Notes: generated from the letters alone by a model not told the origin. A stretch of DNA of 9,713 bases from Nitrososphaeraceae archaeon (GCA_025922735.1 JAICHI010000030.1:1-9713); one strand, 5' to 3'; counted from the stretch's first letter, positions 1 to 7,544 are shown. Made by a program: numbers and translations.

Positions 1-481
1 AATTTTATCCGACTTCCAAGCCTATATCTTAGATAATATAAAATAATTTTCTAAACCTTTAGTCATTATGAACAATATGATTGCTATGATCTCTTGTCTC
101 TGCGTAACCGAACTATTTTGCTGTCCATATTCTATAACCATTGTCATGAAAATAGAAAATTTTTAACATAATATGTCTCCTTTTCGATGACGAACAGGTA
201 AAGTCGCCATGTGTGTGAATTCATGTATGGCCTTGAAAGAATGCATTGAATGAGAAACCGAAGAGCACAGACAAAGCATATTGTGAAGCAATTCAAGATA
301 AGGAGGAGAAGCTTGTGGCAACTATGTAGTGAATCTCAATTGACTTCTCTATGCAGATGTATATGTCTCTCTAATGTAACAGGCTTACAATATTGTGGTG
401 CTAATGTTGCTAATGCAATGAAGGCTGCTACATTTTAATAAAGTAGACAATATTTTTTACAGCCTTGTTTAAAGTGGATTA

Positions 482-815
482 ATGGACCATGTTGTTATGA
501 TGGAACAATGGCAAAAACAATGGATTTTAAGCCTGATGGGCTCTTATAATGGCAACAGATTATTGGCAGCAAAAAGAATGTCTGAAATTTCTAAGAAAGA
601 AATACGAGAATGTTGGCAACTACTAGATGAAGCTGTACCAATGAGCACTGTAGAACGAATAAGATATTGTTCGCTCGGGATTATGGATTGATGTGATTGG
701 TATGGCCAATTTGTTGGGTTCTCCTTATATAAAGAAGATGCAGAGAAAACCCGTCAAGAATAGTGACTTGCAGTTTGATAGAGCGCTACACTTAGGCATG
801 AGATTACATGATTAG
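482..815 (+). pseudogene. Possible frameshifted remnant of an unknown gene
   Basis: A frame opening with ATG at 482 runs to a stop at 691. Its second half (about 580-660) reads as a plausible amphipathic protein with the string KKEIRECWQLLDEA. A second frame, open from 663 to the TAG at 813-815, takes over almost exactly where the first becomes implausible and continues with VRSGLWIDVIGMANLLGSPY, ending in a DLQFDRALHLGMRL-like tail. Joining the two needs a single frame change near 655-668. The combined product would be about 110 residues. I do not recognise the family. The call rests only on protein-like composition continuing across the frame change; chance open frames in AT-rich DNA are the alternative. 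Confidence 0.33.
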
Positions 816-1287
816 TGGTTGTAGTCTTCGCTGTCCCTCTTGTTGTTTTGCAAAGTTCATTGCTTCATCATATGATATCATCATTATGTGAGACAATTAA
901 TTGATTTCTTGTCATGTATGGTGACCGAGTGTATGCTGTTGCATTACTAAATATTTTTTACCAATCTATTGTGAATGCAGATATATGCGCATCTATGCTC
1001 TTTGCTGATCGTAATTAGACTTTACTGCATGTGTTTTGAATGCTTTTGAAAGCAGATCCAATGGTAAGTTTTTATGTAAAACTCAGAATCTTAGTCTTTG
1101 AAAATAATGCCAGACTATTCTCCACCTAAATCGATATGCATATGTGTAAACGAAATACAAACGCGACTTAAAGTTGGAAATGAGATAGCTCGTTAGATTT
1201 GTTAGATCTACCTCCTTAAAACAGGAAGAAGTATTACAAGTAATAATATTCTAATCTAATATCTTAACGCTCAAATATGTTGCAGTA

Positions 1288-1297
1288 CTTATAAAGC
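1288..1297 (+). promoter_or_regulatory. TATA-like box close to the ATPase start
   Basis: CTTATAAAGC is the best TATA-like match upstream of the ATPase gene. It sits only a few bases before ATG 1300, which would put the transcription start near 1320, inside the gene. A weaker match, AAATATG at 1273-1279, is about the right distance for a leaderless transcript starting at the ATG. So the stronger box may be a chance match, or the weaker one may be the functional element. Confidence 0.2.
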
Positions 1298-1299
1298 AA

Positions 1300-2136
1300 A
1301 TGGAATCGCCGCCGGTAGCAAGCAAACTTGATCAAGAAGAAATAATTTACCTTGACTGGAACAATGCCTTTGATATTTTAGAAAAAGCATACAGATCAGG
1401 CCTCTTTGTTTTAATTATTGGCCCAAAGGGCACTGGCAAGACTAGCCTTGTAAGAAGATTTGCTTCAGAAATGAAAAAGGAACTTGATTCTGTCAACTTT
1501 TCACTTCGCACCAGAGAGTCGCATCTAGTAGGATCGAAGACTCTGAATGAGGGCGAAATAAATTTTGTCGAAGGCGTGCTGGTAAAGTCGATGCGTAATG
1601 GCACTCTGTTATATCTTGATGAACTAAATGCGGCAGAGGCAGACGTGCTGCTAAGACTTGACGAAGCACTAGACGACAGGCGACAGCTCGTGCTAAAAGA
1701 AGCAGAAGGGCAGATTGTCAAAGCAACAGACGACTGGTTTGTAATAGCTACGATTAATCCTTTATCGCACGTTGGTACTAAAGAGTTACCACCGCAGCTC
1801 CTGAGTAGGTTCCCTGTGAGGATAAGGCTTGACTACCCACCGGAAGATATCGAGCTCGACATTGTTAGCCGCCACGTGACAATTGACGATTCAAAGGTCA
1901 GGGATGTCAAGCACGCAATTCAGCTTGCCAAGAGCCTGCGCGAAGCGGCAGCCGTTGAAGAACTGTATTATAGCCCTTCGATACGCGAGACAATCGCGTT
2001 TGCCAAGATGCTCAACACTGGACTTTCTGGCAGGCAGACCGCCGAAGTTGTATATGCAAACGCATACGACCAATGGGGGCAAGTCGAGTATCAGAAAGTG
2101 ATGGACATGATAACGTCGATCTTTGGCGACAGATAA
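1300..2136 (+). CDS. MoxR/NorQ/CbbQ-type AAA+ ATPase
   Basis: Predicted cytoplasmic AAA+ ATPase of 278 residues. The Walker A motif GPKGTGKT lies at residues 41-48, the Walker B motif LLYLDE ends at D107-E108, the sensor 1 asparagine is N153 in IATINP, and a likely arginine finger is R170 in LLSRFP. The stretch around DEALDDRRQLVL after Walker B is typical of the MoxR branch that includes NorQ, NirQ and CbbQ. Family members work as ring ATPases with a VWA-domain partner to insert metals into, mature or reactivate a client enzyme. The next gene encodes such a VWA protein and its ATG overlaps this stop in TAATG, so the two are surely co-translated. ATG 1300 is the only usable start: the upstream frame is open only back to 1255 and has no ATG, GTG or TTG, and none follows before Walker A. 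There is no Shine-Dalgarno motif. The client enzyme cannot be deduced. Confidence 0.9.
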   Translation: MESPPVASKLDQEEIIYLDWNNAFDILEKAYRSGLFVLIIGPKGTGKTSLVRRFASEMKKELDSVNFSLRTRESHLVGSKTLNEGEINFVEGVLVKSMRNGTLLYLDELNAAEADVLLRLDEALDDRRQLVLKEAEGQIVKATDDWFVIATINPLSHVGTKELPPQLLSRFPVRIRLDYPPEDIELDIVSRHVTIDDSKVRDVKHAIQLAKSLREAAAVEELYYSPSIRETIAFAKMLNTGLSGRQTAEVVYANAYDQWGQVEYQKVMDMITSIFGDR

Positions 2137-3719
2137 TGGTCAAGATCGCAAGCCCTGTAATGCGAAACGATGTTTTGCTCGACATTGCGACTTTTCTTGC
2201 CAGAAGATGGTCTGGCAACGACAAGGTAGTGATAATTCTTATGCCAGACAAACCTCCAACTGCCAAGCTGGACAAGAATCAGATCATTCTCTCTCTTCTT
2301 AACTATTATCCTGGCACTGACTTTCAAAAATACAGGCAGTGGCGTGTAGCCCTCTGGTTTGAATCAATGAGAATGAAACACTCTTCTAAGGTGCTGAGCA
2401 ATGAGCATGCCTTTGGGTTTTTGCTCAATACGCTTGAAACAAAGAGAATCGAAATCCTTGGCTTGCGAGAATGGGAAGGAATGGCCAACGAGCTGATGTT
2501 CAACGAGGGCATTTCGTGGATGTCGCGTCAGCTTTTGAATTCGATATATGGCCGCTACAAAATAGCGGAGGCATTTTCGCAATATTTTCTCACTGGTTAC
2601 CTGAAAGGTGAGCTATTTGGCGGCGAATTTGATAAGGTGAAAAAGGCAGCTGATTATGCAAATGAAATAATAAAGGAAGCCATAGACAACAACTACGGTA
2701 CTAACTGGATGGAGCAGCACATCCCAAAACTGATCAAGATACTTGAGCTTGACTCCTTGGTTTCGATCCCCCTATTGTCTCCAAGGACAAGAGTCGGTGC
2801 ATCACTTAACCAGAACGACATGCTCAAGCAGGTGGAAAAAGTAGTGCAGATGCGACACAAGAAAGACGACGTTCAGAAGAAGACTAAAGACGTCTACGAA
2901 GGTCAAGATGTGCTTCAAGAGTTCGAGGCTCTTCTAACGGAGAGTAAAAGGACAGAGAGCAAGGGCTATGAGTCATTGGAGAACTTTGGTCTGAGCGTGC
3001 CAGACAAGATGGACGTTGACGAGACCCAGATCTATGATATTGACCTAATACAGAAGGTCAAAGCGGCATTTAGGGACTGGAAAACAGGATGGATCGAGCG
3101 GCACGATGAATCTGGCGACGAGTTTGATGTAGAAACATACGTTGAGGCGCTGCCCAAGACCTTTATCGCTGACTTCCGGCTCTCGATCAAGACCAAGGTT
3201 GTGATATTGCTTGACCACTCTAGCAGTATAGCTGATGTAGAGTTAGAATACAAGCAAGCAACAATCGCACTCTGTGAAGCACTGCACTACCTTGGAATCA
3301 AGTTTGCAGTCTATGCGTTTAGCACAGACAAGCAGCAAGTAAAATGCTGGGTCATCAAGCCGCCCAACATCAAGTGGTCGGTGGTGAGCGCTAGGCGTCT
3401 TGTCCAAATAAGAGCAAGTGGCGGCACACCCTTGGCAGAGGTTTATGGTATGCTTCTGCCTATGCTCAAGTCGTTCAAGCCAGACATCTTTGTCACCTTG
3501 ACAGACGGCGAACCATCAGACTTTGACGCGGTAAGACAGATGGTGCTCTCGTACAGGAAAATGGCCATCCACATGATGGCGATAGGGGTTGGCCGCAACC
3601 TCAATGACTCTGTCGGCATAGGACACAATTTAAAGTACCTCGACTACGAAAAGGCAATCTCTGTCAGCCGTTTGCAAGATATTCCAAAGAAAGTGATCAA
3701 GCTGCTGCGCAGCAGCTAG
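2136..3719 (+). CDS. VWA-domain protein (NorD/CbbO/CoxE-like partner of the AAA+ ATPase)
   Basis: Protein of 527 residues from ATG 2136, which overlaps the stop of the ATPase gene in TAATG. The frame is open back to 2073, but starting there would overlap the ATPase by 64 nt, so 2136 is preferred. Residues 1-225 are mostly helical with no family motif that I recognise. Residues 226-290 are a highly charged, lysine- and glutamate-rich linker. The C-terminal VWA domain runs from about 353 to 520 and has an intact MIDAS metal site: D360, S362 and S364 in DHSSS, T431 in GGTP and D457 in TDGE. There are no membrane segments or signal peptide, so it should be cytoplasmic. The order ATPase then C-terminal-VWA protein matches the NorQ-NorD and CbbQ-CbbO pairs, in which the VWA subunit links the ATPase ring to the client through its bound metal ion. 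Which metalloenzyme it serves is not shown. Confidence 0.85.
   Translation: MVKIASPVMRNDVLLDIATFLARRWSGNDKVVIILMPDKPPTAKLDKNQIILSLLNYYPGTDFQKYRQWRVALWFESMRMKHSSKVLSNEHAFGFLLNTLETKRIEILGLREWEGMANELMFNEGISWMSRQLLNSIYGRYKIAEAFSQYFLTGYLKGELFGGEFDKVKKAADYANEIIKEAIDNNYGTNWMEQHIPKLIKILELDSLVSIPLLSPRTRVGASLNQNDMLKQVEKVVQMRHKKDDVQKKTKDVYEGQDVLQEFEALLTESKRTESKGYESLENFGLSVPDKMDVDETQIYDIDLIQKVKAAFRDWKTGWIERHDESGDEFDVETYVEALPKTFIADFRLSIKTKVVILLDHSSSIADVELEYKQATIALCEALHYLGIKFAVYAFSTDKQQVKCWVIKPPNIKWSVVSARRLVQIRASGGTPLAEVYGMLLPMLKSFKPDIFVTLTDGEPSDFDAVRQMVLSYRKMAIHMMAIGVGRNLNDSVGIGHNLKYLDYEKAISVSRLQDIPKKVIKLLRSS
3700..3717. repeat. 18-bp perfect palindrome at the end of the VWA gene
   Basis: AGCTGCTGCGCAGCAGCT is an exact 18-base inverted repeat. 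It encodes the last residues of the VWA protein and abuts the convergent transaldolase stop. As RNA from either strand it would fold into a GC-rich hairpin of about 6-7 bp with a small loop. Its place exactly between two converging genes suggests a two-way termination or RNA 3'-end element. No long T tract follows on either strand, only short pyrimidine-rich runs, so a terminator role is inferred. Confidence 0.5.
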
Positions 3720-4381
3720 ATGACTAGATTGGGATTTTCCTTCTTGACCTTTTCCCAGTCACTCAGGAAAGCGGAAAGTCCCTTATCTGTCAGTGGATGG
3801 GAAATCATCTTGCCAAGTATGTCGGGTGGAAGTGTCACAACCTGCGCGCCAATCTTGCCGGCTTCGGTGACATGCAGAGGATGGCGAATGCTTGCAACAA
3901 GCACATCAGTGTTAAACTGGTAATTCTTGAATATCTGCACTATTTCACTGATGACTGTCATGCCCTCATGCCCTGCATCATCAAGCCTACCAATAAATGG
4001 ACTGACATAGGCAGCACCGGCTTTGGCAGCAAGGATCGCTTGGTTTGCTGAAAATATGAGCGTGACGTTTGTCTGGATTCCTTCCTCTTTTAATTTCTTG
4101 ACAACCTTCAATCCGTCTGGGATCATGGGTATCTTGACTACGACGTTCTGTCCGTATTTTTTGAGCCCGTGGGCCTCATTGACCATTTCCTCCATTGTAG
4201 TTCCGATGACTTCAAGGCTCACCGGTCCCTTGACTATCTTGACTATCTCGCGCATGATCTCGGCTGGGTTGCCCTTCTCCTTTGAAAGCAGTGTTGGGTT
4301 TGTGGTGATGCCGTCTACCAAGCCCATATCGCTGTACTTTTTGATCGATTCAATATTTGCAGTATCAAGAAAGATCTTCAT
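3716..4381 (-). CDS. tal: Transaldolase (TalC/MipB small type)
   Basis: Cytoplasmic TIM-barrel enzyme of 221 residues, the usual length of the small transaldolase/fructose-6-phosphate aldolase family. It moves a dihydroxyacetone unit between sedoheptulose-7-phosphate and glyceraldehyde-3-phosphate, giving erythrose-4-phosphate and fructose-6-phosphate. Landmarks are the N-terminal FLDTAN, ITTNPTL at 25-31, the Schiff-base lysine K83 in VVVKIPM, TNVTLIF at 104-110, and SPFIGRLDD from 127. Two residues separate true transaldolases from fructose-6-phosphate aldolases: here residue 57 is Glu (aldolases have Gln) and residue 129 is Phe (aldolases have Tyr). Both favour transaldolase. The ATG overlaps the stop of the transketolase C-subunit gene in TAATG, so it is the last gene of a co-translated operon. 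Its stop shares a CTAG with the converging VWA gene. Confidence 0.95.
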   Translation of the reverse strand: MKIFLDTANIESIKKYSDMGLVDGITTNPTLLSKEKGNPAEIMREIVKIVKGPVSLEVIGTTMEEMVNEAHGLKKYGQNVVVKIPMIPDGLKVVKKLKEEGIQTNVTLIFSANQAILAAKAGAAYVSPFIGRLDDAGHEGMTVISEIVQIFKNYQFNTDVLVASIRHPLHVTEAGKIGAQVVTLPPDILGKMISHPLTDKGLSAFLSDWEKVKKENPNLVI

Positions 4382-5352
4382 TATTTCCTGCTCCTGCTTC
4401 TTGCTTCAAGCACTGCCTTTGCTATTTCAGTTGTGGTCAGACCATACTGCTCCAAGAGCATATCGATTTCCTCATCACGTGCAGACTCGCCAAATATATC
4501 CTGTACTCCAACGCGCTTGATAGGTACAGGGTAGGTCTCCCCAATAACTTCAGACACTACGCCTCCAAGGCCACCGATGACATTATGCTCCTCGGCCGTA
4601 GCTATGGCACCCGTCTCCTTGGCGCATCTAGCTATTAAGTCCTTATCAATAGGTTTTATTGAAAACATGTCGACTACCCTGCAGGAAACACCTTTTCTCT
4701 TGAGCTCTTTTGCTGCTTCGAGTGCCCTGCTCACCATAAGGCCGCATCCAATTATTGTGGCGTCAGAGCCATCCTCAAGAATGTTGCCTCTGCCAAGCTC
4801 AAACGCCCTTGATTGATCTGCATAGATTATATCACATGAGGGTCTTGCAAGGCGCATATAAAAGGGACCAGAAGTAGACGCTATCATCCTGATGAGATAT
4901 TTGACGGAAACTGCGTCAGCCGGCACGAGCACCCTCATGTTAGGGATTGCTCTCATCTCTGCAATGTCTTCTATCTGCTGATGAGAGGCTCCATCTGGTC
5001 CCACTGTAAGCCCGGCGTGAGAAACAACTAGCTTGACATCGAGGTAGGGGTAGCAGATTGTGTTGCGGATCTGGTCAACACACCTTCCAGGGATGAATGC
5101 AGCATAAGTGCTCGCAAATGCAATCTTGCCAGCTATTACCAGACCGGCTGCCACCGAGACAATGTTAGCCTCTGCGATCCCGACGTTGAACATTCTCTCA
5201 GGGTACTTGTCGCCAAACTTTTTCGTCTTAAGAGACTCAGTTGTGTCGCCTCCAACACACACAATGCGAGGGTCATCTCTTCCAAGCTCCACAAGAGTAT
5301 CACCATAGGCTCCTCTCATGTCTGCGGTTTTTTTCTCGCTACCTAATAGCAT
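4381..5352 (-). CDS. Transketolase, C-terminal subunit
   Basis: Protein of 323 residues, the usual size of the separate archaeal transketolase C-subunit, carrying the pyrimidine-binding (Pyr) domain and the C-terminal transketolase domain. The catalytic glutamate that activates thiamine diphosphate is E61 in FNVGIAEANI. Other conserved parts are SHAGLTVGPDGASHQQ (H112, D120, H124) and the phosphate-binding YMRLARPS. It must pair with the N-subunit encoded just upstream to form a working enzyme that transfers two-carbon ketol units between sugar phosphates. The start at 5352 overlaps the end of the upstream gene by 14 nt, and GAGG lies about 9 nt before it. A later ATG at 5319 would remove N-terminal residues just before the conserved MRGAYGDTL, so 5352 is preferred. 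The stop overlaps the transaldolase start by one base. Confidence 0.95.
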   Translation of the reverse strand: MLLGSEKKTADMRGAYGDTLVELGRDDPRIVCVGGDTTESLKTKKFGDKYPERMFNVGIAEANIVSVAAGLVIAGKIAFASTYAAFIPGRCVDQIRNTICYPYLDVKLVVSHAGLTVGPDGASHQQIEDIAEMRAIPNMRVLVPADAVSVKYLIRMIASTSGPFYMRLARPSCDIIYADQSRAFELGRGNILEDGSDATIIGCGLMVSRALEAAKELKRKGVSCRVVDMFSIKPIDKDLIARCAKETGAIATAEEHNVIGGLGGVVSEVIGETYPVPIKRVGVQDIFGESARDEEIDMLLEQYGLTTTEIAKAVLEARSRSRK

Positions 5353-6979
5353 GTAGCTCTTCCTCTATCCTAAGCTCATTTGCATAGGGAATCAATATAT
5401 GTTTACGGGCCTTCATCCAGTCAGCCCTTATGTTAAGCTGGGTCGCGTGGTTAAGAAGCCTTCTCTCAAGTGCCACTTCCGCCTTGTTTCTCAGCTGGAT
5501 GACTGAGCCGTGAATGTCTCCGCCACTATACACAGCAGCACCCGCAACAAATATCCTTGCTCCAGCATCGTATGTCTGCTGTAGCGTCGTCGCATCTATG
5601 CCTCCGTCAGCTTCAATATATCCCCTAAAGCCATGCTGCCTCAGTTGCTTGTTAAGCACTACCATCTTGGTCAATACTTCAGGCATGAACTTTTGGCCTG
5701 CTGAGCCGGGGTGAACCGACATAACAATGACAACATCAAGGTTATGCAAGCTGTGGTACATCCACTTTGGCACATCGGTGCCCGGATTAATTGCAATGCC
5801 TGGGCTGATCCCGTTGTCGATCAGTCTTTCCTGAATTTCTCTAAACTCATTTTCGGTGCACGCCTCTGCATGCACTGTGATGATATCACATCTTGCATCG
5901 ATGTAATCCTGTATTTTCTCTAGTGGGTTTTCTATCATCAAGTGGGTGTCAAACGGCAGACTGGTTAGTCTCCTTAGTTTTTTGATAGTATCAGCAAAGA
6001 ATGTAGTGTTTGGAACAAACCGGCCGTCCATCACATCTAAATGGATCATATCGACTCCTTCGCGCTCGACCTTCCTTATTTTGTCCTCGTAGTTCTCACG
6101 CTCGCCTGCTATTATTGAAGGCGCGATCAGACACTCGCTCTCTAGCTCTTCCAGCAGCACTTCAGTTTGCCTCTTGGGCGGTGCTTTTCCATGCCACTGG
6201 GGATTGTTTGCCATGTGGCGTATACCGTTTCCTTTGACAGTATTGGCAAGTATCATGACGGGCTTGTCATGCACCTGTGCAGCCTTGTTGAGAGCGTCCA
6301 CTATTTGTTCGACCCTGTGACCGTCTACCTCAAAGACCTCCCAGTTAAATGCGGTCCACTTATCCTTCATGGGATCAAGTGGCATAATGTCTTCAGTAAA
6401 GCCGTCCTGCTGGATGCGGTTGCGATCCAAAATGGTGACTAGATTGTCAAGTTTGAATTTGCCGGCGGCCATAGAAGCCTCCCATATCTGACCCTCATCT
6501 GACTCGCCATCGCCAATCAATACAAATACTCTATTCTTCTTGCCATCTAGTTTTTTTGCAAGTGCAATGCCGATGCCGACTGAAAGCCCAATCCCTTCTG
6601 AACCTCCCGAGTATTCAATACCTGGCACGCTATGTTGCTTTTGGTGTTCTGAGTACCTTACTGGGTGCCCCTGAAGGCGAGAACCAAGTTGACGGAGAGT
6701 CCTCAGCTCTTCAGGCTGAAAGTAGCCTGCAACTGCAAGTGTCGAGTAAAAGCCGGGCGCTGAATGCGCCTTTGAATTAATGAAATAATCGCGCTCGCTC
6801 CAGTTTGGGTTTGATGGGTCGTGCCTCATCCGTTTGAAATATAGAGTACCCATTATTTCAGCAGCAGAGAAGGAGGCACCGGGGTGGCCCGAACCCGCCT
6901 CAGTGATGCCTTGAATTGCCCACATGCGCGCATCCCGGATTTTCCTCTTGAGGTCAAGGTAACGCATGTTAAAACCCAT
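5339..6979 (-). CDS. Fused transketolase N-subunit / ribulose-phosphate 3-epimerase
   Basis: One uninterrupted frame joins two enzymes. From the chosen ATG at 6979 it is 546 residues; a frame-open ATG at 7021 would add 14. Using numbering from 7021, residues 20-297 are a transketolase N-subunit: SGHPGAS at 44-50, SKAHSAPGFY near 83-92, and the thiamine diphosphate/Mg motif GDG at 170-172 with N201. Residues 298-518 are a ribulose-phosphate 3-epimerase TIM barrel: APSIIAG, HLDVMDGRFVPN with H327 and D329, HLMIENP with H360, SVHPGSAGQKF, and ADGGI with D472. All four metal/acid-base residues are present. About 42 further residues match neither domain. The fusion couples xylulose-5-phosphate/ribulose-5-phosphate exchange to transketolase, whose C-subunit is the next gene. 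ATG 6979 is favoured because CTTATATT lies about 27 nt upstream, as for leaderless archaeal messages, and because residues 1-14 are low-complexity and unlike transketolase. Confidence 0.93.
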   Translation of the reverse strand: MGFNMRYLDLKRKIRDARMWAIQGITEAGSGHPGASFSAAEIMGTLYFKRMRHDPSNPNWSERDYFINSKAHSAPGFYSTLAVAGYFQPEELRTLRQLGSRLQGHPVRYSEHQKQHSVPGIEYSGGSEGIGLSVGIGIALAKKLDGKKNRVFVLIGDGESDEGQIWEASMAAGKFKLDNLVTILDRNRIQQDGFTEDIMPLDPMKDKWTAFNWEVFEVDGHRVEQIVDALNKAAQVHDKPVMILANTVKGNGIRHMANNPQWHGKAPPKRQTEVLLEELESECLIAPSIIAGERENYEDKIRKVEREGVDMIHLDVMDGRFVPNTTFFADTIKKLRRLTSLPFDTHLMIENPLEKIQDYIDARCDIITVHAEACTENEFREIQERLIDNGISPGIAINPGTDVPKWMYHSLHNLDVVIVMSVHPGSAGQKFMPEVLTKMVVLNKQLRQHGFRGYIEADGGIDATTLQQTYDAGARIFVAGAAVYSGGDIHGSVIQLRNKAEVALERRLLNHATQLNIRADWMKARKHILIPYANELRIEEELHAIR

Positions 6980-7001
6980 AGTGATTCCCCCATGTAAACA
7001 G

Positions 7002-7012
7002 CAATATAAGAA
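7002..7012 (-). promoter_or_regulatory. TATA-like box of the pentose phosphate operon
   Basis: On the minus strand this reads TCTTATATTGC, preceded by a T-rich stretch in the place of the TFB recognition element. Its centre is about 27 nt from ATG 6979, the normal archaeal spacing for a transcript that begins at the start codon. This supports 6979 over 7021 as the start. Other AT-rich candidates (CTTTTTATTTTC at 7026-7037, CTTTTAAATC at 7068-7077) would give longer leaders. Confidence 0.45.
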
Positions 7013-7067
7013 AAAATTCATTGCAGGAAAATAAAAAGATATAGCTCGGTAATATCTCTCCCCTTAA

Positions 7068-7077
7068 GATTTAAAAG
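7068..7077 (+). promoter_or_regulatory. TATA-like box of the DCC-protein gene
   Basis: GATTTAAAAG is centred about 28-30 nt before GTG 7104, the spacing expected for a leaderless or nearly leaderless archaeal transcript. A second, stronger-looking box, TTTTATATAC at 7091-7100, lies too close to the GTG to serve it. The same short region carries the opposite-strand promoter of the pentose phosphate operon, so the two transcription units diverge from here. Confidence 0.4.
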
Positions 7078-7103
7078 TTCGATAGCACAGTTTTATATAC
7101 ATC

Positions 7104-7526
7104 GTGTCGTCATTATCCTCATCTTTCAAACGACCACTCCTTATTTATGACGACAAGTGCTATTCTTGCGCCAAGTTCGCCAAAGTGGCTAGCATGCTTT
7201 CTCGCGGCTGGATAAGGGCAGCGGGCCACTACTATTCGCAGGTAGCCAAGGAAGCCAAGGATATGATCTTTCCTACCGACTATGATGCAACTAAAATGTT
7301 CTGGCTTATTAACAAGAGCGGTGCTCATGGCGCACGATCGGGTCTGCTGCCATTGGCAAAGGAAATTCTCATAGGCATTGTACGGGGAAGAGGAAAGGTT
7401 AGCAATATTAGCGCGTCATGCGAATTTGACAATACCAACAATATCTCATGCTATACGCTCACGGATGTATTAAAGAGGATTGCTGGCACACTAAGCAAGG
7501 GAACGTCTTTCAGGTTTAACACATAG
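7104..7526 (+). CDS. DCC-family (DUF393-like) putative thiol-disulfide protein
   Basis: Protein of 140 residues with LLIYDDKCYSCAKFAK at 12-27. This matches the opening of the DCC family (YDgxCxxC), small thioredoxin-fold-like proteins thought to act in thiol-disulfide exchange; their real substrates are mostly unknown. The motif is C19-Tyr-Ser-C22, with Tyr where Pro is usual. Two extra cysteines, C106 and C116, sit in the C-terminal part. FWLINKSGAHGARSGLLPLA at 66-85 resembles the family's second conserved block. There is no signal peptide or clear membrane helix. GTG 7104 is the only possible start, since an in-frame TAG lies at 7083 and no later start precedes the motif. It is transcribed away from the transketolase operon; a functional link is not evident. 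Confidence 0.6.
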   Translation: MSSLSSSFKRPLLIYDDKCYSCAKFAKVASMLSRGWIRAAGHYYSQVAKEAKDMIFPTDYDATKMFWLINKSGAHGARSGLLPLAKEILIGIVRGRGKVSNISASCEFDNTNNISCYTLTDVLKRIAGTLSKGTSFRFNT

Positions 7527-7544
7527 CAATTGCCATTGCCTTTT

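Larger units (their letters stand above)
1..1299. other. AT-rich region without an intact gene
   Basis: This stretch is visibly richer in A and T than the rest of the window and has stops scattered through all frames. The longest open frames are 62 and 69 codons. None has a recognisable domain, a convincing ribosome binding site, or the codon pattern of the genes to the right. Short fragments in several frames look vaguely protein-like (237-326, 442-543, 580-815 on plus; 804-884 on minus), which fits an old gene or genes broken by frameshifts. I see no terminal inverted repeats, no transposase motif, no tRNA and no CRISPR repeats. The last 50 bases or so act as the leader of the ATPase gene at 1300. 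Confidence 0.6.

Noticed and set aside
250..438. 62-codon frame in the AT-rich region as a gene
   Set aside because: Cysteine-rich, low-quality composition with no ribosome binding site or domain; it looks like a chance open frame.
1347..1721. Long minus-strand frame inside the ATPase gene
   Set aside because: Serine-rich shadow of the real gene on the other strand; the same holds for the minus-strand frames within the VWA and aminopeptidase genes.
2073..2135. Longer N-terminus for the VWA protein from ATG 2073
   Set aside because: It would overlap the ATPase gene by 64 nt; the TAATG overlap at 2136 is the usual arrangement for such pairs.
6980..7021. ATG 7021 as start of the transketolase-epimerase fusion
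   Set aside because: The added 14 residues are unlike transketolase, and the best-spaced TATA-like box points to 6979.
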